DNA of 64,000 nt from Variovorax sp. PBL-H6 (GCF_901827155.1 NZ_LR594659.1:3968001-4032000); one strand, 5' to 3'; numbered from the stretch's first letter, positions 1 through 8,260 are shown. Program-made: numbers and translations. Notes: generated from the letters alone by a model not told the origin.

Positions 1-538
1 CCCCGGAGCGCGCGAGGTGCAACGTATCGACCAGGATGCCGACGTTGGCCGCGCCGCTGGCCGCGATGACCGTGCGCGTCTGCTCGATGGTCTTCAGCCC
101 GCTCATCGGCATGAACTCGAGCGCGATCCGGATGCCCGCATCGGCAGCGGCGGCTGCATAGTCGCGCAGCAACTCGGCGACGCGGGCATGATCCGCCTCG
201 AAGCAGCCCTGCAGGATCATCGGCGCGCCCACTGCTCTGGCCGCCTCGACATTCGCCCTCAGGTGCGAGGGCCGCACCTGCGGCGAGAGGTAGTAGCCGC
301 TGATGCTCGAGACGCGAATGGATTTTTCGGCAGCGGCCTCGCGGATCTTCGCGAATGCCGAAGGATCGGCATCGACCGACGGCCAGGCATCGCCCGGATA
401 GCGCCCGCTGACGCGCGGTCCCGCGGCGCCGTAGCCGGCCTGCGCGGCGGCGTCGATGATGTCCAGCGGCGCGGCCTGCGCGCCCAGGGTCAGGAAGCCC
501 AGCGTCAGGTTCGCGGTCTTGCGGTGTCGCGCGTTCAT
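1..538 (-). CDS. Sugar phosphate isomerase/epimerase family protein (3' end cut by window edge)
   Basis: Begins with ATG at 538 and runs off the left edge, so about 179 residues of a typical 270-300 are visible. The visible part reads as an AP-endonuclease-2/xylose-isomerase-like TIM barrel: strands such as ILQGCF, a glutamate in IALEFMPMSG that normally binds metal, and a later VDTLHLARSG segment with the usual Asp/His pair. Members isomerise or epimerise sugars, inosose or hydroxypyruvate-like acids; the substrate here cannot be told. Its start overlaps the stop of the upstream reductase gene by four bases (ATGA), so the two are co-translated and probably belong to the aromatic-type catabolic unit to the right. 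Confidence 0.8.
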   Translation of the reverse strand, partial: MNARHRKTANLTLGFLTLGAQAAPLDIIDAAAQAGYGAAGPRVSGRYPGDAWPSVDADPSAFAKIREAAAEKSIRVSSISGYYLSPQVRPSHLRANVEAARAVGAPMILQGCFEADHARVAELLRDYAAAAADAGIRIALEFMPMSGLKTIEQTRTVIAASGAANVGILVDTLHLARSG

Positions 539-1593
539 CGCGGAATCACCTTGTGTTCCTGCAACTCGCGCAGACGTTGCACAAAGACGCGATCGGTCTC
601 GAGGCATTCATGGAACCCGGCGCGCCGGATCTTGCCGGTTTCGAGCAGCACGTCGTGCGACATCCGCAGCATGTAGTCCACCCATGCCCAATTGACGATC
701 TTCGCGATGTCGATGCTGCGCAGGCCGTGCCGTTGCGCAATGCGATCCCACACGGCCTGCTGGTCGGGCATGACGTCCGCCAGGGGCATGGTCTTGGGCT
801 CGGCCGCTTCCATGCCCAGACCCGCAGCGATCACCGGCCAGGTATTGCGCCAGCGCGCGGCATCGCCGTTCGCGACGTTGTAGGCCTGGTTGGCCGCCGC
901 GTCGGCCTTCGCGGCCCAGCTTGCGGCCGCGCCGATCTGGTGGGCATCGGCGATCTGGTGCAAGGCATCGTAGGCACCTGCGCTGCCGGGAAATCGCAAC
1001 GGCAGCGCCAGCTCCTTGCAGACGGCAGCGTAGATGCCGACGCCCAGCACCAGATTCATCGGATTGCCGACCGCGAAGCCGGAGACGAACGGAGGTATCA
1101 GATTGACCCAGGACCATTCCTGCCCACGCTGCGCCTGGCGCAGGAAGTCCTCCTGGTCGTAGTAGAAATTGGGCGGCAGTTGCCGCGCATCCGTCTCGCG
1201 GCACGGCGTTTGCACAGCGCCCCACTGGATGCCGTAGAACTTGGCGCCGGTGACGAGCACCACCTTTTGCAGGTCCGATGCCGCGGCGCTCGCGGCCTCG
1301 ACAAGGTTGCGAAGCATGCCGAGATTGGGTGCGACTTCGGCCGACCGGCTCTCTGCCTGCTGGTAGGCGGCGTAGAAGACATGACTGATGGCCGCGTGCG
1401 GCGAAAGCGCCTTCCGGCAGGCCTGTGGATCCATCAGGTCGACCGCGATGCCCTCGGTCCCGGGTATGTCGCCGCCTCCCGAGCGTGAGGCGCAGAGAAC
1501 GCGCCAGCCGTCGGCTACGAGCCGCTGCGCGATGCCCGTCCCCACGATCCCGCTGGCACCTGCGACCAGCGCGACGGGTTGTTTGGATTGCAA
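535..1593 (-). CDS. PRISE-like SDR reductase (progesterone 5-beta-reductase/iridoid synthase family)
   Basis: 352 residues. The N-terminus has a Rossmann nucleotide-binding motif, GASGIVGTGIAQ (about residues 13-24), typical of extended SDRs that use NAD(P)H. The segment VLVTGAKFYGIQWG and the later PNFYYDQEDFL resemble the atypical active-site regions of PRISE enzymes, which reduce activated enones; bacterial members are mostly uncharacterised. The start is TTG at 1593: a GGAG lies six bases upstream and no ATG precedes the nucleotide-binding motif. It is divergent from the Rieske oxygenase operon, and one GntR-type operator overlaps its likely -10 region. A role in reducing a ring-derived enone is inference from context. 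Confidence 0.8.
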   Translation of the reverse strand: MQSKQPVALVAGASGIVGTGIAQRLVADGWRVLCASRSGGGDIPGTEGIAVDLMDPQACRKALSPHAAISHVFYAAYQQAESRSAEVAPNLGMLRNLVEAASAAASDLQKVVLVTGAKFYGIQWGAVQTPCRETDARQLPPNFYYDQEDFLRQAQRGQEWSWVNLIPPFVSGFAVGNPMNLVLGVGIYAAVCKELALPLRFPGSAGAYDALHQIADAHQIGAAASWAAKADAAANQAYNVANGDAARWRNTWPVIAAGLGMEAAEPKTMPLADVMPDQQAVWDRIAQRHGLRSIDIAKIVNWAWVDYMLRMSHDVLLETGKIRRAGFHECLETDRVFVQRLRELQEHKVIPR

Positions 1594-1623
1594 GAAGATC
1601 TCCGATCGGACAGCAAATATGAA

Positions 1624-1634
1624 TGGTTATACCA
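1624..1634. promoter_or_regulatory. GntR/FadR-type operator, site 1
   Basis: Perfect inverted repeat TGGT-TAT-ACCA, the TGGT-N3-ACCA pattern used by FadR-subfamily GntR regulators. On the minus strand it overlaps a TATAAC hexamer that sits 17 bases after TCGTCA, a weak promoter for the TTG-started reductase gene. The local GntR gene at 4009 is the obvious ligand. Confidence 0.65.
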
Positions 1635-1647
1635 TTTCTAAAATCAA

Positions 1648-1676
1648 TTGACGACAGGACTTCAGCCGTGGACAAT
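1648..1676 (+). promoter_or_regulatory. Sigma70-type promoter of the Rieske oxygenase operon
   Basis: TTGACG (1648-1653), a 17-base spacer, then GACAAT (1671-1676). The second TGGT-N3-ACCA operator begins immediately after the -10 hexamer and the first lies just upstream of the -35, so the promoter is bracketed by operators, as expected for repression by the nearby GntR protein. Confidence 0.6.
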
Positions 1677-1687
1677 TGGTAGGACCA
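1677..1687. promoter_or_regulatory. GntR/FadR-type operator, site 2
   Basis: Perfect inverted repeat TGGT-AGG-ACCA directly downstream of the -10 hexamer and covering the probable transcription start of the Rieske operon. Binding here would block initiation. Its centre is 53 bases from that of site 1, about five helical turns, which would allow cooperative contact. Confidence 0.65.
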
Positions 1688-1715
1688 AACCGGTCAACCA
1701 GAACGCAAGAGAACC

Positions 1716-3035
1716 ATGCTCACTCACGAAGACAACGAAACACTGGTGCGCGTCTCGGCAGGCACCGCGATGGGGCAGTTGATGCGCCTCTACTGGATTC
1801 CGTTCCTGCCCTCGAAGGACCTTTCGCCCAACGGGCAGCCGCAGCGCGTGCGCCTGCTCGGCGAGGAACTGCTCGCCTTTCGCGACAGCGAGAACAGGGT
1901 CGGGCTGATCGATCACGCCTGCCCGCACCGCGGTGCCCCCCTGGTGTTCGGCCGCAACGAGGATTGCGGCGTGCGCTGCATCTATCACGGTTGGAAGTTC
2001 GACGTCGAGGGCCACGTCGTCGACACGCCTGCCGAACCGCCGCAGAGTCGGCTGAAGGAGACGGTGCGCATCAAGAACTACCCCTGCCGCGAGCGCAACG
2101 GCATCGTCTGGACCTACATGGGTCCGGACCGCGACCATCTGCCGCCTCTGCCCGACATGGAATGGAACCTCGTTCCGGAGGAAAACGTCTATGTGAGCTT
2201 TCGCGTCCAGGAGTGCAACTGGCTGCAGGCGGTCGAAGGCGAGATCGATTCGGCGCACGCAGCCATCCTGCACGGCCGCATCGACTCGCAGGGCGCCATC
2301 AGCGATTGGGTGGCGAAGAAGGACCTGCGTCCCACCTTCGAATGCAAGCGCCAGGATTTCGGCATGAGCATCGCCTCCCGCCGCGTGCTCGACGTGAATA
2401 CGCATTACTGGCGGGTCAACCAGTTCCTGCTGCCCTTCTATACGCTGGTGCCCCCGCAATCGCAGTACCCGGAACTGAGCGGCCACGCGTGGGTCCCCAT
2501 CGACGACCACCACACGCTGTGCATCATGTTCTCCTACCATCCGACGCAGAAGTTCTACGAGAAGACCCGCAAGCTGTTTGACAGCGGGCACGCGGGCCGG
2601 GAGACCGGGCATCCGAGCGCCAACGCCTATGCGCCGCGCCCCGCCACCGAGCCCTACGCGAAGTACTGGACCCGGTTCAACCTGCAGAGCGCTTTCCTGT
2701 TCGACTACGACGCGCAGATCAAGACCTGGTTTTCGGGCCTGCCGGGACTGTGGGTGCAGGATGCCGCCTGCCAGTCGGGCGTTGCACCGATCTACGACCG
2801 CTCCAAAGAGCACCTCGGCATGAGCGATACCGGCATCGCGATGACGCGCCGCCTGCTGCTGGAGACGGCGCGCAACCTCACGGCGCGCCAGCAGCGCCCG
2901 CCGCGCATCGACGACCCCGCCCTTGCGATGGTGCGCGCCGTATCGCTGACGGTGCCGGCAGGCGAGTCGTGGAGCGAGTCCGGACGCGAACTGATGGTCG
3001 CGAAGCTGGGCGCCGACTTCGGCTACACCCCCTGA
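1716..3035 (+). CDS. Rieske aromatic ring-hydroxylating oxygenase, large subunit (phthalate-dioxygenase-like)
   Basis: 439 residues, the size of phthalate 4,5-dioxygenase-type oxygenases that work as homo-oligomers without a small subunit. The Rieske centre is complete: C69-P-H71 and C88-I-Y-H91. The mononuclear iron site reads NWLQAVEGEIDSAH with D178, H181 and H186, and a later aspartate near 349 in LWVQDA is a likely third iron ligand. It would add oxygen to, or O-demethylate, an aromatic or cyclic acid using electrons from the reductase that follows one base later. Subfamily and reductase type match phthalate, vanillate or phenoxybenzoate systems; the substrate is not determined. Regulated by the flanking GntR operators. 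Confidence 0.93.
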   Translation: MLTHEDNETLVRVSAGTAMGQLMRLYWIPFLPSKDLSPNGQPQRVRLLGEELLAFRDSENRVGLIDHACPHRGAPLVFGRNEDCGVRCIYHGWKFDVEGHVVDTPAEPPQSRLKETVRIKNYPCRERNGIVWTYMGPDRDHLPPLPDMEWNLVPEENVYVSFRVQECNWLQAVEGEIDSAHAAILHGRIDSQGAISDWVAKKDLRPTFECKRQDFGMSIASRRVLDVNTHYWRVNQFLLPFYTLVPPQSQYPELSGHAWVPIDDHHTLCIMFSYHPTQKFYEKTRKLFDSGHAGRETGHPSANAYAPRPATEPYAKYWTRFNLQSAFLFDYDAQIKTWFSGLPGLWVQDAACQSGVAPIYDRSKEHLGMSDTGIAMTRRLLLETARNLTARQQRPPRIDDPALAMVRAVSLTVPAGESWSESGRELMVAKLGADFGYTP

Positions 3036-3036
3036 C

Positions 3037-3993
3037 ATGAACGCGCCCCTGATCGACGTCCGCCTGCGGCAGATACGGCTGGAAGCGCAGGGCATCGCGT
3101 CCTACGAGTTGGTGTCCGCCACGGATGCGCCCCTGCCGCAGTTCACCGCCGGTTCGCACATCGACCTGCATCTCGCGCACGACATGGTGCGCAGCTACTC
3201 CCTCGCCAATGCCCCATCGGACACGGATCGCTACCTGATCGCAGTGCAGCGCGAAGCCGAAAGCCGCGGCGGCTCGACCTGGATGCATTCGACGCCGCGG
3301 GTGGGTGACGTGTTGCGCACCAGCCCGCCCGGAAACGACTTTCCCCTGGCGGAGGATGCGCCGCAATCCATCTTCATCGCCGGCGGCATCGGCATCACGC
3401 CGGTGATGTCGATGCTGCGCCGGCTCGATGCGCTCGGCCGCCGCTGGCGCCTTCACTATGCGAGCCGATCGCCGGCCGAAACCGCTTTCGTCGATGAACT
3501 CAGGGTGATGGGCAGCGGTACCGGCGAAGTCGACTTCTGCTTCGGTTCCTCGCGCATCGACCGCGTCGACATCGCGGCAATCGTCCGGGATGCACCTTCC
3601 GACTGTCACCTGTACTGCTGCGGCCCGGCCCGCATGATCGACGCCTTCCTCGACGCCTGTGCATGCCGGCCCGCGCACACCGTGCATTTCGAGCGCTTCG
3701 CCGCCAGCAGCGAAGCCGCGACCGAGGGCGGCTACGACGTGATCCTGAAGCGCAGCGGCGAGCGCCTCACGGTGGCGCCGGGCAAAACGATTCTCGACAC
3801 CCTGCTCGACCATTCGATCGACGTACCCTATGCGTGCACCGCAGGCGTCTGCGGGACGTGCCGCACGGCGGTACTGGAGGGCGAACCCGATCACCGCGAC
3901 GACTTCCTCAGCGACGAGGAAAGGCGTTCCAACCAGTCGATGATGATCTGCTGCTCCGGCGCGCGTTCGAAGACGCTGGTGCTCGATCTCTGA
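3037..3993 (+). CDS. Phthalate-dioxygenase-reductase-type oxidoreductase (FMN, NAD(H), [2Fe-2S])
   Basis: 318 residues in the class IA order: flavin domain with RSYS at 52-55, pyridine-nucleotide domain with AGGIGITPVMSML around 115-127 and the CCGPARM motif near 194-200, then a C-terminal plant-type ferredoxin domain. Its cluster ligands are C267, C272 and C275 (C-x4-C-x2-C) with the fourth at C305. It passes electrons from NAD(P)H through flavin to the iron-sulphur cluster and on to the Rieske oxygenase. Its ATG lies one base after the oxygenase stop, so the two are translationally coupled and surely partners. Confidence 0.94.
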   Translation: MNAPLIDVRLRQIRLEAQGIASYELVSATDAPLPQFTAGSHIDLHLAHDMVRSYSLANAPSDTDRYLIAVQREAESRGGSTWMHSTPRVGDVLRTSPPGNDFPLAEDAPQSIFIAGGIGITPVMSMLRRLDALGRRWRLHYASRSPAETAFVDELRVMGSGTGEVDFCFGSSRIDRVDIAAIVRDAPSDCHLYCCGPARMIDAFLDACACRPAHTVHFERFAASSEAATEGGYDVILKRSGERLTVAPGKTILDTLLDHSIDVPYACTAGVCGTCRTAVLEGEPDHRDDFLSDEERRSNQSMMICCSGARSKTLVLDL

Positions 3994-4008
3994 CGAGGAA
4001 CAGGCGCG

Positions 4009-4749
4009 ATGGCCAACCGGATCGAACCACCCGCCGGCGAATCGCGCGAGAACAGCGGCAGCACCGTGATCGCCGGCATCCTCTCGTACCTGCAGGATCG
4101 GCGGTTGCAGCCAGGCGACCGCCTGCCCTCGGAGCGGGATCTGGCCGACCGGCTCGGTGTCGGCCGCAACGCGGTGCGCGAGGCGCTGGCGACGCTGGCG
4201 GCGCTGCGCATCGTCGAATCGCGTCCGAACTCGGGCATCTACCTGCGTCATGTGGCGCGCGAAGGCAGCTTCGAGGCCCTGATCCTGCTGACCGAACTCG
4301 GCGGCTCGCCGACAGCGACCGAGGTTGCCGAGACGATGGAAGTCCGGGCGCATCTCGAGACGCTGGCGGTCGGCCTGGCCTGCAAGCGGCGCACCGATGA
4401 AGACCTCGAGCGAATGGCCGACGTGCTGAGCCGTACACAGGAGGTGCTCGCGCATGGCGGCAATATGGCTTCGGACGACACCGATTTCCATGTCGCACTG
4501 GTCGGTGCGACCCACAACTCGGTACTGGTGCGCGTTCTCAATGCGTTCTACCGCTTCACCGGGCAGCGCAGGGAACTCATGTTCGAGGATCTTTTCCAGG
4601 CAGAGGCTTCGCTGAGCGAACACCGCCGCCTGTTGGAACACGTTGCGGCGCGAGATTCCGCCAAAGGGCAGCTGCTGATCCTGCGCCACATGGACCGCGC
4701 GCGCAGCTACTGGTCGACGGTGCTTGGCCGTACTGGGTCATCCTCGTGA
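4009..4749 (+). CDS. GntR-family regulator, FadR/FCD subfamily
   Basis: 246 residues. An N-terminal winged helix (about 17-80) carries the signature PSERDLADRLGVGRNAVREA. An all-helical FCD ligand domain (about 100-235) contains DTDFHVALVGATHN, the conserved D-x3-H metal/ligand-site segment. Such proteins usually repress catabolic operons and release DNA when they bind a pathway acid. It is the third gene of the oxygenase operon, 15 bases after the reductase, so it is probably autoregulated through the TGGT-N3-ACCA sites at 1624 and 1677; similar sites at 4837 and 7600 suggest it also controls the Bug genes and a now-broken importer. Confidence 0.9.
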   Translation: MANRIEPPAGESRENSGSTVIAGILSYLQDRRLQPGDRLPSERDLADRLGVGRNAVREALATLAALRIVESRPNSGIYLRHVAREGSFEALILLTELGGSPTATEVAETMEVRAHLETLAVGLACKRRTDEDLERMADVLSRTQEVLAHGGNMASDDTDFHVALVGATHNSVLVRVLNAFYRFTGQRRELMFEDLFQAEASLSEHRRLLEHVAARDSAKGQLLILRHMDRARSYWSTVLGRTGSSS

Positions 4750-4836
4750 CGATCTTCGCGCTTCTGTCGGCAGTCGCGGCCCCGTCGTTCGGGTAAGTAA
4801 TAACAACTATTGATTGGTCCACCCATTAAACTAATT

Positions 4837-4847
4837 CGGTCAAACCG
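4837..4847. promoter_or_regulatory. Degenerate GntR-type operator before the Bug gene
   Basis: CGGT-CAA-ACCG, an inverted repeat keeping the GGT-N3-ACC core of the perfect sites at 1624, 1677 and 7600. A one-mismatch copy, TGGT-CCA-CCCA, lies at 4815-4825; the centres are 22 bases apart, about two helical turns. An AT-rich stretch directly precedes this copy, as at the other sites. The weaker match makes it less certain. Confidence 0.45.
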
Positions 4848-4865
4848 CCCTGCAGAAGGAAAGCC

Positions 4866-5861
4866 ATGACCGACCGCCTATTCGTCAGCCGCAGAACCGC
4901 CATCATCTCGGGCGGCCTGGCCGCCGCCTCGCTTGCAGCCATGCCGCTGACCGGCCTGGCGCAGGGAAGCTATCCGGAGAAGCCGATCACCCTCGTCTCG
5001 CCTTTCGGTGGTGCAGTCGACTTCCTGGCGCGTCTTATCGTCGTGCAACTCAACAACCGGCTGAACGGCAACGTCATCGTGGATCTGAAGCTCGGCGGTT
5101 CGGGCACCATCGGCTTGGCTCACGTCGCCAGGGCTGCGCCGGACGGCTACACCATCGGCATGGGCACGAGCACGGCGCTGACCTCGGCGCCGCACCTGAT
5201 CAAGAGCCCCGGCTACGAGGTCGAGCGTTCGTTCACCTACCTGGGCCTGATCCAGACTTCGCGTCAGGTCCTCGTGGTCTCGCCGCAGCTCGGAGTCAGC
5301 ACGCTGGCCGAGTTCGTCGCCCTTGCGAAGTCCAGGCCCGGTGCGCTCAACTTCGGTTCCTCGGGCATCGGCAACAGCATTCACCTGGCGGCCGAGGAAT
5401 TCAATTCGGCGGTGGGCATCAAAGCAGTTCACATTCCGTTCAAGACCGGTCCCGAGACCGACGCGGCGATCATGGGCGGTGAAGTGCAATACACCTTCGC
5501 ATCCGTACCCACGTCGCTGGGGCTGATCAACGGCGGAAAGCTCAGACCGCTGGTCGTGACCGGCGACAGCCGAGACCCGTCGCTGCCCACCGTCCCTTCG
5601 CTCAAGGAGGCCGGATCTCCTGCAGCGCTACCGGATCAGCTCTTTGGCATGGTCGGCCCGGCCAACATGTCGCCCGCCGTTTTGGCCAAGCTCGGCAAGG
5701 CGATTCAGGACATGCAGGCGGATTCCGCGTTTCAGGATGCCGTGCGCAAGGGCGGCGGGATCCCATCGCAAATCTATGGCGACGACTTCCGCAAGCTGGT
5801 GCTGGCGGACAGCAGGCGCTGGGGGGACCTGATCAAGCGGCTGGGCATCACGCCGAGCTGA
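4866..5861 (+). CDS. Bug/TctC-family periplasmic solute-binding protein
   Basis: 331 residues. The N-terminus has a twin-arginine-like motif (SRRTAIIS) followed by a hydrophobic segment ending LTGLAQG, so it is exported. The mature start YPEKPITLVSPFG is the hallmark of Bug receptors, which bind carboxylated solutes and normally feed TctAB-type transporters; no tctAB genes occur in this window, as is common for orphan Bug genes in Burkholderiales. A good AAGGA site precedes the ATG. Its position just after the oxygenase operon and behind operator-like sequences suggests it binds the aromatic or cyclic acid degraded by the cluster; ligand unproven. Confidence 0.9.
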   Translation: MTDRLFVSRRTAIISGGLAAASLAAMPLTGLAQGSYPEKPITLVSPFGGAVDFLARLIVVQLNNRLNGNVIVDLKLGGSGTIGLAHVARAAPDGYTIGMGTSTALTSAPHLIKSPGYEVERSFTYLGLIQTSRQVLVVSPQLGVSTLAEFVALAKSRPGALNFGSSGIGNSIHLAAEEFNSAVGIKAVHIPFKTGPETDAAIMGGEVQYTFASVPTSLGLINGGKLRPLVVTGDSRDPSLPTVPSLKEAGSPAALPDQLFGMVGPANMSPAVLAKLGKAIQDMQADSAFQDAVRKGGGIPSQIYGDDFRKLVLADSRRWGDLIKRLGITPS

Positions 5862-5894
5862 GGCACTGCGTCACGTTCGGGCGAGGCTGCAGCA

Positions 5895-6860
5895 TCAGTC
5901 GAGCCGGATGTTCTTCTCTCGAACGACCTTCGACCACAGCTGGTGATCACCGCGAAGCAGCTCGGCGAGCTCGTTTCTACCGGGTCTGGCCACGACGTTG
6001 ACGGCCCGGTACTTGTCGATGATGTCGGGTTGCGAGATCACGCTGGCGATTGCATCGGCCAGCCTGGCAACGACGGCGGGAGGCGTGCCCGCCCGTGCGA
6101 GGAGGCCGAACCAGACCTCGACTGCGAAGCCCGGGGCCACTTCCGAGATGCTTGGAAGGTTCGGAAGCAGCGGACTGCGCGCCGCAGACGATACGCCCAG
6201 GAAGCGCAGGCGCCCCTCCTGCACCAGGCCGGCCGTGGCGGCCGTCGGCGTGGACAACAGGTACTTGATCTGCCCTGCAACCAGGGCCTGGGTTGCAGGG
6301 GCCGAGCCCGAGAAGGCCACCTTGACCATCCCCTTGATGCCCGTTGCGTCGTGGAAAACCTCCGTTGCCAGATGACCCACGCCGCCCAGCGCAGCCGTTC
6401 CCCACTCGAGCTTGCCGGGATTCGCGCGCGCATGCGCGACGAACTCTGCCAATGTAGGCGGCATGGAGGGATGCGCGATCAGGATCAGCGGGCTGGTGCC
6501 TTGCAGGGAAAGCGGCACGAAGTCCTTGAGTGCGTCGTAATTGGCATTGGCACTGACCAGCGGCGCCGTGATGAAACCGTTGTGGTGCGTCAGGATCGTG
6601 TAGCCGTCTGCAGGTTGCTGGGCGACGAACTGCGTGCCGATCACCCCACCCGCGCCAGCCTTGGATTCGAGGATGACCGGTTGGCCGAGCAGCTTGCCAA
6701 GCGGCTCCAGGAGGTGCCGCGTCAGGACGTCATTGGTTCCTCCCGCGGCGCCGGGGTTGACGGCGCGGATCGACCTCGCCGGCCACGGGTCCTGTGCGAA
6801 GGCCCGCAGCGGAAGCGCCGCGGACGCGCCGAGCGAAAGAAGGTGTCGACGGTTCAGCAT
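5895..6860 (-). CDS. Bug/TctC-family periplasmic solute-binding protein
   Basis: 321 residues from the ATG at 6860, chosen because it begins MLNRRHLLSLGAS, a twin-arginine-type signal peptide ending near LRAFAQD; a longer frame upstream has no signal and reads into the next gene's DNA. The mature part has the Bug features IRAVNPGAAGGTNDVL and a C-terminal RLADAIASV segment. It faces the previous Bug gene tail to tail, with 33 bases between stops. It lies 55 bases downstream of the broken LivH::LivK gene and may be transcribed from the same operator-controlled promoter at 7610-7639. Confidence 0.9.
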   Translation of the reverse strand: MLNRRHLLSLGASAALPLRAFAQDPWPARSIRAVNPGAAGGTNDVLTRHLLEPLGKLLGQPVILESKAGAGGVIGTQFVAQQPADGYTILTHHNGFITAPLVSANANYDALKDFVPLSLQGTSPLILIAHPSMPPTLAEFVAHARANPGKLEWGTAALGGVGHLATEVFHDATGIKGMVKVAFSGSAPATQALVAGQIKYLLSTPTAATAGLVQEGRLRFLGVSSAARSPLLPNLPSISEVAPGFAVEVWFGLLARAGTPPAVVARLADAIASVISQPDIIDKYRAVNVVARPGRNELAELLRGDHQLWSKVVREKNIRLD

Positions 6861-6915
6861 GAGCGTGTCTCCTGATGCAGATGGTCGTGTCCGGACGGTC
6901 GAAGCGGGCACGATG

Positions 6916-7467
6916 TCACAGCTTGCACAGCGGCGACGGTGCAGGCGTAAGCGAAGGGTCGAAGCGCTGCTCGATCTCCGGCCGCAGCACGCCGTCCGCG
7001 ACCTTGGCACGCGCCGAATAGGTCGGCAGCACAAGCTGGTTGTCCTGGGCGCGCTTGGTGGCCGGGCCATAGAGCGTCTCGAGCGTCATGCCGCGCACGG
7101 CCTTCGCGACGTCCGCGGGCTTCACGCTGCCGGACTTCTTCACGCACTCGAACATGACCAGCATCGCGTTATACGACTGCCCTTCGTTGTCCGTGGGCAG
7201 GCGGTTGAACTTCGCCTTCCATGCGGTCGCAAAGGTCTTGTTCAGCGGCACGTCGACGCCCATCTTGTGCGAAGCCAGTTCGACCTCCTTGCGAACAGGC
7301 ATCTGCAGCACGCGGCAAGGCAGAGGCGCTCCCAGCGGAACGCGGCGTAACGATGCGCAATGCGCGAAGTTGATCACGCGGCGCAGGCCGTAAATGAGTG
7401 CCAGGCCCGAGCACATGATGATCAGCAGCGCGCCGTAGACGACGCCATTGAAGAGATGGATCAGCAT
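6916..7467 (-). pseudogene. LivH::LivK chimera, remnant of a deleted branched-chain-type ABC importer
   Basis: The first roughly 38 residues (MLIHLFNGVVYGALLIIMCS, then GLALIYGLRRVINFAH) are the N-terminus of a LivH permease. After a stretch resembling neither family the frame continues as the C-terminal third of a LivK-type binding protein (FATAWKAKFNRLP, QSYNAMLVMFECVKKSGS, the DNQLVLPTYSA region). A cytoplasmic or membrane start joined to a periplasmic lobe cannot be functional as either component. The simplest reading is an internal deletion that removed most of livH, any livM/G/F genes and the front of livK. The frame is intact by chance or because the deletion is recent, and an intact promoter and GntR-type operator remain upstream. 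Confidence 0.75.
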
Positions 7468-7599
7468 GGCGGCTCCAGAGGGCATGGACGTGGCGGCCCC
7501 GCAAGGTCGGTGGGCGGTCGGAACGGGTCACGAGAAAACTCATGTGCCGTGCTTTGAGTCGAGCACAGTGGTCTCGCGGCACTGGAATTTCTATTTAAA

Positions 7600-7610
7600 T
7601 GGTTCGACCA
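7600..7610. promoter_or_regulatory. GntR/FadR-type operator upstream of the broken ABC gene
   Basis: Perfect TGGT-TCG-ACCA inverted repeat, the same pattern as at 1624 and 1677. On the minus strand it begins with the last base of a perfect TATAAT hexamer, the same -10/operator arrangement as in front of the Rieske operon. Confidence 0.65.
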
Positions 7611-7639
7611 TTATAAGCGACTTGAGCTCATAGATCCAA
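7610..7639 (-). promoter_or_regulatory. Promoter reading into the LivH::LivK remnant and the Bug gene
   Basis: Minus strand: TTGGAT (7639-7634), an 18-base spacer, then a perfect TATAAT (7615-7610) touching the operator. It would drive the chimera and the Bug gene at 5895. The rest of 7640-7862 holds no gene or clear signal that I can see. Confidence 0.5.
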
Positions 7640-7862
7640 CCCCGCTCCTCCAGGTCGCTCGTCCAGGAGCATTGGGAAAGCCCTCGTAGTTGGATCATGG
7701 GCATCCAGGCCTGGCGTCTTCCTACAAAGCCCCTGTCAGGCAAATGCGCCAATTACCTGCATGAAGAGCCGAGACGACAGGGTCAGAGTCATTCAGGATT
7801 TGTCGGCGCTCGAGCGGCGCTGGCAACCCGACCCAGTCGACTGGCTGAAGGAGCAAGACAAC

Positions 7863-8042
7863 ATGGCAGACGACAAGACCAAGGTGGGCGGCCAGGACCG
7901 CACCCGCATCAACGTCAATGAAGACTACGAGGTCAGGGACTGGACCAGGTCGCTCGGTGTCACGGAGGAAGAGCTGCGCAAGGCAGTCGCCGCGGTGAGC
8001 AACCAGGCGGACAAGGTGCGCGAGTATCTGAAGGCGAAGTGA
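7863..8042 (+). CDS. DUF3606 domain small protein
   Basis: 59 residues from the ATG at 7863, which has an AAGGAG site about nine bases upstream; an in-frame extension to 7761 is possible but lacks this. The sequence matches DUF3606: R-I-N-V-N-E-D-Y-E-V near residues 15-24, then W-T-R-S-L-G-V-T-E-E-E-L and a helical end VRE-YLKAK. Function is unknown; the family is abundant as short acidic proteins in soil proteobacteria, often several per genome and often near mobile DNA. Here it lies between the decayed importer and an IS66 remnant. Confidence 0.75.
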   Translation: MADDKTKVGGQDRTRINVNEDYEVRDWTRSLGVTEEELRKAVAAVSNQADKVREYLKAK

Positions 8043-8137
8043 GGACAGCATGCCTGCCGGGAAAGTTGGGCTGGGAGTGTCTGCCGACCGGCAGAAGCGG
8101 TTCGAGGAAGACGCGGCCCGACCACTGGCGCCGCTCG

Positions 8138-8260
8138 GGCGGGCACGATCCTTGGGCCTACCTCAACGACGTCCTCACCCGGCTTCCGATGCAAGCAAAC
8201 CGCCGGATCGAGAAGCTGCTACCTCATCGCTGGCTGCCTACAGCTCAATGCTCCGTTTAG
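8138..8260 (+). mobile_element. IS66-family transposase C-terminal remnant
   Basis: The frame reads GGHDPWAYLNDVLTRLP, then IEKLLPHRW, the well-conserved last 35-40 residues of the IS66 large transposase (TnpC/OrfC), followed by a stop at 8260. Upstream of 8138 the similarity stops abruptly and no catalytic DDE region, tnpA or tnpB is present. This is a dead fragment marking past insertion at this site; it cannot transpose. Confidence 0.75.

Noticed and set aside
2878..4689. Long minus-strand frame opposite the reductase and GntR genes
   Set aside because: No domain recognised; the plus-strand genes carry intact cofactor motifs and tight spacing.
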